From the NCBI RefSeq assembly GCF_029836165.1, contig NZ_JAOEBG010000029.1, positions 1 through 64,000 of the forward strand: DNA of 64,000 nt, in the 5' to 3' direction. Made by a program: the position numbers and the translations under genes. Below are positions 58,872 to 64,000 of the stretch, in pieces (positions within the stretch are counted from its first letter, which is position 1; every line of letters begins with the position of its first letter). Source of the DNA: Pseudomonas sp. GD04091 (lineage in GTDB: Bacteria > Pseudomonadota > Gammaproteobacteria > Pseudomonadales > Pseudomonadaceae). A model generated the notes under the pieces. It was not told where the DNA came from. It saw nothing but the letters and a program-made list of their open reading frames with translations, and did no database searches.

Positions 58872-59236
58872 GGCCGCTCCAGGAAAACGGTGTACTGCCC
58901 CAGCGGCAGGCGCTGGTCGCGGTCGGCATGCAGCAGCAATTCGCCCCGGCGCAGATCGCGCACGCCCGTGCGACGCAGTTGCAGCTGCCAATGGCAGGCC
59001 TGCCCGCCCTCGACCAGCACGCCGCTGTCCTGGTTGGCCGCCGGCCAGTACTGCTCGACGGCGAAGCGCGCCTGCAGCTCGCGGGCACACAGCAGGCCCA
59101 GGCGGTGCTGCTGCACGGTGTCCTGCACGGCCAGGCGCTGGCGCAGGACCTGGCTGGTGATCACCGCCAGGACTGCGGCGATGCCCAGTGCCACGCTCAC
59201 TTCCAGCAACGTGAATCCTTGCTGCCGGCGTTTCAT
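58868..59236 (-). CDS. gspI: Type II secretion minor pseudopilin GspI
   Basis: A 122-residue prepilin-like protein: leader MKRRQQG, then FTLLEVSVALGIAAVLAVI with the conserved Glu at +5. The C-terminal domain is short (LLCARELQARFAVEQYW, GQACHWQLQLRRTGVRDLRR). The order H-I-J and its small size fit GspI, a minor pseudopilin of the tip complex. It overlaps gspH and gspJ by four bases each, so all are translationally coupled. The sequence is intact. Confidence 0.9.
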   Translation of the reverse strand: MKRRQQGFTLLEVSVALGIAAVLAVITSQVLRQRLAVQDTVQQHRLGLLCARELQARFAVEQYWPAANQDSGVLVEGGQACHWQLQLRRTGVRDLRRGELLLHADRDQRLPLGQYTVFLERP

Positions 59237-59805
59237 GGGCTATCGCTCACACGCAAGCGCCCGCCTCGGTCCCAATCCCATCGCTGGCCACCCTCGGGCC
59301 AGCGCCAGCGCAAGCTGCCCGGGCGCGCCCAGCCATCCGGCGTGAACAGCACAACGGGCACCTGGCTGGCCGCCCAGTCCGGGCGCAGGCCCTTGGGCCA
59401 ATCACCCAGCGCGACCGGTTCGACCACCCACTGCTCGCCCTGACGACGCACGAACTCCGGCTGCTGGCCGTTCCAGCGCAAGCCGCGCAACTGGCCGGCA
59501 TGGCGTGCCAGGTCGGCCTGGGCCACGGTGGCGGCGGCCAGGCGGTCGAGGGCCTGGTCGACGCTGCTCCTGCCGCTGTCGAGCCAGGCCACTGCCAGGC
59601 TGGTCATCAGCGCGGCGATGGCCAGCACCACCAGCAGTTCGAGCAGGCTGAAGCCACGTTGATGGCACAGGAAAGCGGGGGCCGCTTCGCGCCCCTTTCG
59701 CGACACAAGGCCGCGCCTACAGACGAGTGCATTTTCTTGTAGGAGCGGCCTTGTGTCGCGAAAGGGGCGCGAAGCGGCCCCGACAATGCCAAGCCGGACA
59801 CACAT
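59233..59805 (-). CDS. gspH: Type II secretion minor pseudopilin GspH with an unusual leader
   Basis: The mature part is clear: HQRG, then FSLLELLVVLAIAALMTSLA with Glu at +5, and a C-terminal RRQGEQWVVEPVALGDWPKG. The start is not clear. A GAGG site eight bases before ATG 59805, just past the gspG stop, looks like the original start. Between it and the HQRG site lies a REP doublet, so the in-frame leader is about 60 residues (190 residues in all) instead of the usual 6-10. An in-frame GTG at 59706 would give a leader of 18 residues. The frame is open through the repeat. Function is therefore uncertain. Confidence 0.82.
   Translation of the reverse strand: MCVRLGIVGAASRPFRDTRPLLQENALVCRRGLVSRKGREAAPAFLCHQRGFSLLELLVVLAIAALMTSLAVAWLDSGRSSVDQALDRLAAATVAQADLARHAGQLRGLRWNGQQPEFVRRQGEQWVVEPVALGDWPKGLRPDWAASQVPVVLFTPDGWARPGSLRWRWPEGGQRWDWDRGGRLRVSDSP
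59678..59790. repeat. Inverted REP-like doublet inside the gspG-gspH junction
   Basis: GGGGGCCGCTTCGCGCCCC, then TTTCGCGACACAAGGCCGC, faces an almost perfect inverted copy ending GAAGCGGCCCCGACAAT, with a short central loop carrying CATTTTC. It belongs to the second REP-like family, also seen at 43630 and 51617. It lies inside the open gspH frame. Confidence 0.93.
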
Positions 59806-59815
59806 TCCAGTCACC

Positions 59816-60250
59816 TCAAAGCGCCCAGTTGCCCAGATCGGCATCGAGCCCTTCGCCGCCCGGCACACCATCGGCGCCCAGCGAATAGACATCCACCCGG
59901 CCATGCTCGCCGGGCATGCGGTACTGATACGGCGTGCCCCACGGATCCTCCGGCAGACGACGGATATAGCCATCGCTGCGCCAGCTGCGTGGCAGCGGTT
60001 CCTGGGTCGGTTTGTTCGCCAGCGCCGCCAGGCCCTGCTCGTTGCTGGGGAAGCGCAGGTTGTCCAGGCGGTACATGTCCAGCGCCTGCTCCAGGGTCGC
60101 CAGGTCGGCCATGACCTTCTGCTTCATGGCCTTGTCCTGGTTGCCCAGCACGCTGGGCGCGACCACGGCGATCAACAGGCCGATGATGAAGATCACCACC
60201 ATGATTTCCATCAGCGTGAAGCCTCGCTGGCGGGTACGTCGTCGTTGCAT
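59816..60250 (-). CDS. gspG: Type II secretion major pseudopilin GspG
   Basis: A 144-residue major pseudopilin. The leader MQRRRTRQRG precedes FTLMEIMVVIFIIGLLIAVV with Glu at +5. The conserved helix continues in APSVLGNQDKAMKQKVMADL, and the C-terminal calcium-site region reads DPWGTPYQYRMPGEHGRVDV and SLGADGVPGG with the usual Asp/Gly pattern. The start at 60250 has AAGGAGA nine bases upstream; six more codons in frame are ignored. It lies 14 bases downstream of gspF and is followed by the REP-bearing gspH. Confidence 0.96.
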   Translation of the reverse strand: MQRRRTRQRGFTLMEIMVVIFIIGLLIAVVAPSVLGNQDKAMKQKVMADLATLEQALDMYRLDNLRFPSNEQGLAALANKPTQEPLPRSWRSDGYIRRLPEDPWGTPYQYRMPGEHGRVDVYSLGADGVPGGEGLDADLGNWAL

Positions 60251-60264
60251 GAAAGGTCTCCTTG

Positions 60265-61467
60265 TCACAGTTGCAGTCCCTGGTTGAGCTGCATGATCGG
60301 CAGCAGCACCGCCAGTACGATGAACAGCACCACCGCGCCCATCACCAGGATCATCAGCGGTTCGAACAGCGCCATGGCGGTGTCCACCTGGCGGGCGAAG
60401 CCGCGCTCCTGGTCATCGGCCACGCGTTCGAGCATGTCGGCCAGGGTGCCGCTGGCCTCGCCGCTGCCGACCATGTTCACCAGCAACGGCGGAAACTGGC
60501 CGGCGCCATCCAGCGCCCGGTGCAGGCTGGTGCCGCCCTGCACGTGCTGGCGTACCTGGTCCATGGCGGCGCGAATCCGTCGGTTGCCGACCGTCTCGGT
60601 GGCCACCTGCAAGGCTTCGAGCAGGGCCACCCCACTGCCGCAGAGAATGGCCAGGCTGCGCGCCAGGCGCGCGCTCTCCAGCACCTGCAGCACCACGCCG
60701 ACCCGCGGCAGGCGCAGCAGCAGATCGTCGCGACGCAGACACCAATGCGGTTTGCGCAGCAGCCAGCCGCCGAGCACGGTCAGTCCGATCGCCAGCGCCA
60801 GCAGGTAGGGCCCGGCATGTACCAGCCCCTGGCTGAGGCCGATCAGCAGCGAGGTGATGAGCGGCAGGCTCTGCCCGGAATGGGCGAACTGTTCGGTGAG
60901 CTTGGGCACCACGAAGGTCATCAGGCCGACCACCACCGCCAGCGACACGCCCATCAGCACCGCCGGGTAGATCAGCGCGGTACGGGCCTTGTGGCGCTGA
61001 CGCTGGACCTGTTCCAGATGCTCGGCCAGGCGCGCCAGCACCTGTCCCAGGCGCCCGGAGCGCTCGCCGGCCTCGACCAGCGCGCAGTACAGCCCGGTGA
61101 ACGGCGTGCCTTGGCGAGCCAGGCTGCGGGCCAGGCCCAGGCCTTCGGCGAGGGAGCCTCGCAGGGCCACCAGCACCGCATGCAACGCCGGCTGACGCAG
61201 TTGCCGCTCCAGGGTGGCCAGGGCGTCGACCAGCGGAATGCCGGCGCCGATCAGGGTCGCCAGTTGCCGGGTCAGCTCGCACAACTGGGCACGGCTCAGG
61301 CGCTGGCGTCGTGGCTGAGCCTGGCCGCTCTCGTGGCGCTGCAACTGCCGGGCGAACAGGCCCTGTTCGCGCAGCAACTGGCGCGCATGCCGCTCGCTGT
61401 CGGCCTGCACGCTGGCCTTGTGCGCCTTGCCGGCAAGGTCCACGGCCTGGTAGCGATAGGTCGGCAT
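60265..61467 (-). CDS. gspF: Type II secretion system inner-membrane protein GspF
   Basis: A 400-residue polytopic platform protein. The cytoplasmic N-terminal domain starts MPTYRYQAVDLAGKAHKASV. Two homologous GspF domains are marked by LCELTRQLATLIGAGIPLVD and by LARSLAILCGSGVALLEALQ. Membrane helices near residues 170, 225 and 375 (ALIYPAVLMGVSLAVVVGLM, AGPYLLALAIGLTVLGGWLL, LMILVMGAVVLFIVLAVLLP) are clear. The start at 61467 is two bases after the gspE stop. The long upstream open frame to 61737 is spurious. Confidence 0.96.
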   Translation of the reverse strand: MPTYRYQAVDLAGKAHKASVQADSERHARQLLREQGLFARQLQRHESGQAQPRRQRLSRAQLCELTRQLATLIGAGIPLVDALATLERQLRQPALHAVLVALRGSLAEGLGLARSLARQGTPFTGLYCALVEAGERSGRLGQVLARLAEHLEQVQRQRHKARTALIYPAVLMGVSLAVVVGLMTFVVPKLTEQFAHSGQSLPLITSLLIGLSQGLVHAGPYLLALAIGLTVLGGWLLRKPHWCLRRDDLLLRLPRVGVVLQVLESARLARSLAILCGSGVALLEALQVATETVGNRRIRAAMDQVRQHVQGGTSLHRALDGAGQFPPLLVNMVGSGEASGTLADMLERVADDQERGFARQVDTAMALFEPLMILVMGAVVLFIVLAVLLPIMQLNQGLQL

Positions 61468-61469
61468 GC

Positions 61470-62918
61470 TTATCCCTGCACCACGCGCAGCACTTCGGCC
61501 AAGCTGGTCTGGCCGCGGGCCAGGCAATCGCTGGCCATGGCCACCAGGCTCTGTCGACGGCCGTCCAGGTAGGCCTGCATCGCCAGCTCGCTCTCGCCGT
61601 CGTAGAGCAACGCGACCAGCCCGGCATCCAGCTCGATGAATTCGTACAACCCCAGGCGGCCGACGTACCCGCTGCCCTGGCAGTGCTCGCAGCCCACCGG
61701 GTGATAGCTCTCGGGCAAGCTGCCCAGTTCCGGCCACAGCTCACGCTCGGCCGGCTGCAGCGGGTGCGCCACGGCGCATGAACACAGGCGCCGCACCAGA
61801 CGCTGGGCCAGCACGCCGCGCAGGCACGAGGCGATGAGGAAGGGCTCGATACCCATGTCGCGCAGGCGGGTGACCGCGCCCACGGCGCTGTTGGTGTGCA
61901 GGGTCGACAGCACCAGGTGCCCGGTGAGGCTGGCCTGCACGGCGATCTGCGCGGTCTCCTGGTCGCGGATTTCGCCAAGCATGATCACGTCCGGATCCTG
62001 GCGCAGGATCGCGCGCAGGCCGCTGGCGAAGGTCAGCCCGGCACGGGGGTTGATGGCGGTCTGGCCGATGCCGGCGATGGCGTACTCGACCGGATCCTCG
62101 ACGGTGAGGATGTTGCGGCTGCCGTCGTTCAGGCTGTTGAGGCTGGCGTACAGCGTGGTGGTCTTGCCCGAGCCGGTGGGGCCGGTGGACAGGACGATGC
62201 CGTTGGGCCGCGCCAGGCAGCCGCGCAGGCCGCGCAGCACCGCGGCGGGCATGCCCAGGTTGTCCAGCGCCAGCAGGCTGGCCTGCTTGTCGAGCACGCG
62301 CATCACCACCCGCTCGCCGTGGATGCCGGGCAAGGTCGAGACCCGCACGTCCACTTCGCGCCCGGCGGCGCGCAGGGTGATGCGGCCATCCTGGGGCTGG
62401 CGCTTTTCGGCGATATCCAGCCGCGCCATGACCTTGATCCGCGACACCAGCATCGCCGACAGCGCCCGTGGCGGGCGCAGCACCTCGCGCAGGTGACCGT
62501 CGATGCGCAGGCGCACCACCAGGCTCTGCTCGAAGGTCTCGATATGGATGTCCGAGGCGCGCAGGCGCAGGGCCTGGCCGAACAGGCCGTTGATCAGGCG
62601 GATCACCGGGGCTTCGTCGTCGCTCTCGAGCAAGTCCTCGATGCGCGGCATCTCGCTCATCAGGCTGTCCAGGTCGACCTGCTCGCCGATACCCTCGATC
62701 AGCGCTTCGGTCGCCGCCTCGCCGGCCTGGTAGAGCTGGCCGAGGCGCTCGTCGAACACGGCGCTGTCGAGCCGCTCGACACAGCCTGGCTGGCCATGCA
62801 CGCGCAACAGCTCCTGCACCTGATCACTGTCGGCATCGCTGCGCAGCCACAGCTGCCAGCCTTCCTCGGCCGGCGCCATGGCCACGCCGCTCTGGCGTGC
62901 CAGGCGATAGGGCAGCAT
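61470..62918 (-). CDS. gspE: Type II secretion ATPase GspE
   Basis: A 482-residue traffic ATPase that powers pseudopilus assembly. It has an N2 domain and then the core with RASDIHIETFEQSLVVRLRI, Walker A STGPTGSGKTTTLYASL near residue 262 and the Asp box ILTVEDPVEYAIAGIGQ. Walker B is ILRQDPDVIMLGEIRDQET and the His box LVLSTLHTNSAVGAVTRLRD. A cysteine motif follows (RLCSCAVA and VGCEHCQGSGY), matching the zinc-binding region. ATG 62918 is chosen; a GTG at 62921 is also possible. The gspD stop overlaps the start (TGATG). Confidence 0.97.
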   Translation of the reverse strand: MLPYRLARQSGVAMAPAEEGWQLWLRSDADSDQVQELLRVHGQPGCVERLDSAVFDERLGQLYQAGEAATEALIEGIGEQVDLDSLMSEMPRIEDLLESDDEAPVIRLINGLFGQALRLRASDIHIETFEQSLVVRLRIDGHLREVLRPPRALSAMLVSRIKVMARLDIAEKRQPQDGRITLRAAGREVDVRVSTLPGIHGERVVMRVLDKQASLLALDNLGMPAAVLRGLRGCLARPNGIVLSTGPTGSGKTTTLYASLNSLNDGSRNILTVEDPVEYAIAGIGQTAINPRAGLTFASGLRAILRQDPDVIMLGEIRDQETAQIAVQASLTGHLVLSTLHTNSAVGAVTRLRDMGIEPFLIASCLRGVLAQRLVRRLCSCAVAHPLQPAERELWPELGSLPESYHPVGCEHCQGSGYVGRLGLYEFIELDAGLVALLYDGESELAMQAYLDGRRQSLVAMASDCLARGQTSLAEVLRVVQG

Positions 62919-64000
62919 CACCAGTCCCCGCCTTCGAGCCGCGCTCGGCTGGAAGGGAACACCTGCAACAGCGGCAGGCCTTCGGCCAGCTCCGGCAGCT
63001 TGAGCGGCGTGTTCTGCTGCAGGCTCTGGTACTTCTGCTGGCTCAACCCGGCCAGGCTCTCGCCGTCGCGCAGGATGCGCGGACGGATGAACACCATCAG
63101 GTTCTGCTTGGTGTTCTTGCTGGCGTCGGAGCGGAACAGTCGGCCCAGCCCCGGGATGTCACCCAGGAACGGCACGCGCTGGTTGCTGGTGGAGAGCTCG
63201 TCGCTGATCAGCCCGCCGAGGATCACCAGGCCGTTGTCCTCGACCATCACCTTGGTCTTTATCTCGCGCTTGTTGGTGATCACGTCGCTGGCGGCGCTTG
63301 AGTCGGCGATCGACGATACTTCCTGGACGATGTCCAGGCGCACGCTGTTGTCGATGTTGACCTGCGGCTTGATGCGCAGCTTCACCCCCACTTCCTTGCG
63401 CTCGATGGTCTGGTACGGATTGGCGTTGTTCTGGGTCACCGAGCCGGTGACGAACGGCACCTCCTGGCCGACCAGGATCGACGCCTCGGCGTTGTCCAGG
63501 GTCAGCAGGGTCGGCGTGGACAGCAGGTTGAAGCCGCTCTTGCCCTTGAGCGCGTTGACCAGCATGGCGAAGTTGAAGCCGCCGCCGAAGTGACCGATGC
63601 CGGCGGTAGCGCCGGTGGTGGCCGACAGCAGCTTGCCGAGTTTCTCGTTGTCGCCGCTGCTGGCCGCGCCGGCGATGCTGGCGATGTTCACGCCGTTGCT
63701 GCCGAAGTTGACGATGCCGGCGCCGAACTTCTCGTCGGCGAACAGCCACTGCACCCCCAGCTCCTGGGCACTGCTGTCGGAGACCTCGGCGATGATCGCC
63801 TCGACCACCACCTGCGCCCGGCGGATGTCCAGCTGCTCGACGATGCTACGGTAGGCGGCCAGTTCGCTGTCGGGGCCGACCATCACCACGGCGTTGGTGC
63901 CCTCCTCGTACTCCAGACGGATTCCCGAATCGCTGGCCGCCTGCACCGGCGCGTCCTTGCCCTCGCCCTCCGCGGCCGGCACCGCGCCGGTCTGGCTCAG
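62918..64000 (-). CDS. gspD: Type II secretion secretin GspD, C-terminal part (cut by window edge)
   Basis: The outer-membrane secretin, of which only the C-terminal 360 residues are in the window. It starts in the N3 region (VVMVGPDSELAAYRSIVEQL, then LDIRRAQVVVEAIIAEV). The secretin core follows with LNLLSTPTLL-like FNLLSTPTLLTLDNAEASIL, VGQEVPFVTGSVTQNNANPY and the secretin signature PFLGDIPGLGRLFRSDASKN. The S-domain tail has PRILRDGESLAGLSQQKYQS. The N-terminal domains and start are outside the window. The gspD-E-F order is standard. gspC is not visible and may lie further to the right. Confidence 0.95.
   Translation of the reverse strand: MSQTGAVPAAEGEGKDAPVQAASDSGIRLEYEEGTNAVVMVGPDSELAAYRSIVEQLDIRRAQVVVEAIIAEVSDSSAQELGVQWLFADEKFGAGIVNFGSNGVNIASIAGAASSGDNEKLGKLLSATTGATAGIGHFGGGFNFAMLVNALKGKSGFNLLSTPTLLTLDNAEASILVGQEVPFVTGSVTQNNANPYQTIERKEVGVKLRIKPQVNIDNSVRLDIVQEVSSIADSSAASDVITNKREIKTKVMVEDNGLVILGGLISDELSTSNQRVPFLGDIPGLGRLFRSDASKNTKQNLMVFIRPRILRDGESLAGLSQQKYQSLQQNTPLKLPELAEGLPLLQVFPSSRARLEGGDW

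Overview
The window is a chromosomal segment of a Pseudomonas, most likely of the P. putida group. The G+C is high. The gene order (rsmJ, tsaB, adk, ppc, lptF, lysS, prfB, wspRFEDCBA, xenA, recJ, thrC, hom, dsbC, xerD, rplS-trmD-rimM-rpsP, ffh, purT) follows the order I remember for P. aeruginosa and P. putida. The intergenic gaps carry the P. putida type of REP palindrome (CTTCGCGGGTAAACCCGC-like cores). No tRNA, rRNA, CRISPR, transposase or prophage gene was recognised.

Layout. 1-250 holds a repeat remnant. 250-9400 carries rsmJ, a duplicated-motif unknown protein, an extensin-like protein, an ICL/PEPM-family enzyme, a DUF72 protein, tsaB, adk and ppc. 9490-11430 has a DUF4398 lipoprotein plus LptF-like OmpA lipoprotein pair behind a possible AlgU promoter, then an antitoxin next to a truncated toxin. 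11430-15270 is a minus-strand group of envelope and unknown proteins (hydrolase lipoprotein, QEGLA-motif protein, lipoprotein, TetR regulator). 15440-18140 is lysS and prfB, the latter with its programmed +1 frameshift. 18340-26750 is a complete wspABCDEFR surface-sensing operon: the WspA receptor, CheW-like WspB/D, the methyltransferase WspC, the methylesterase WspF and the hybrid kinase WspE control the diguanylate cyclase WspR.

26880-33670 carries a TerB-like protein, a gamma-aminobutyraldehyde dehydrogenase, XenA, a 1-kb non-coding repeat island (30326-31385), RecJ and YaeQ. 33800-43570 carries a CoA-transferase, a periplasmic binding protein, two small unknowns, thrC, hom, dsbC, xerD and a cation/proton antiporter. 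43770-56180 carries a thioesterase, the rpsP-rimM-trmD-rplS operon, ffh, a CcsA-like protein, a CorC-like protein, an MFS transporter, purT, a VUT transporter, a NUDIX/gamma-carbonic anhydrase/DUF1289 set, a second NUDIX and an L,D-transpeptidase. 56205-64000 is a minus-strand type II secretion operon, gspD(partial)-E-F-G-H-I-J-L-M-N, with no gspK in its usual place.

The two most interesting observations concern non-coding DNA. First, the xenA-recJ gap holds two inverted copies of a 272-bp element. Their hairpins differ in sequence, but every stem change is compensated, so structure is evidently conserved. Each copy abuts a different short-tandem array, and a third partial copy lies at the left window edge. 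Second, a REP doublet sits between gspG and gspH. It separates a good ribosome-binding site and ATG from the prepilin core, yet the frame stays open through it. This gives pseudopilin GspH an unusually long leader.
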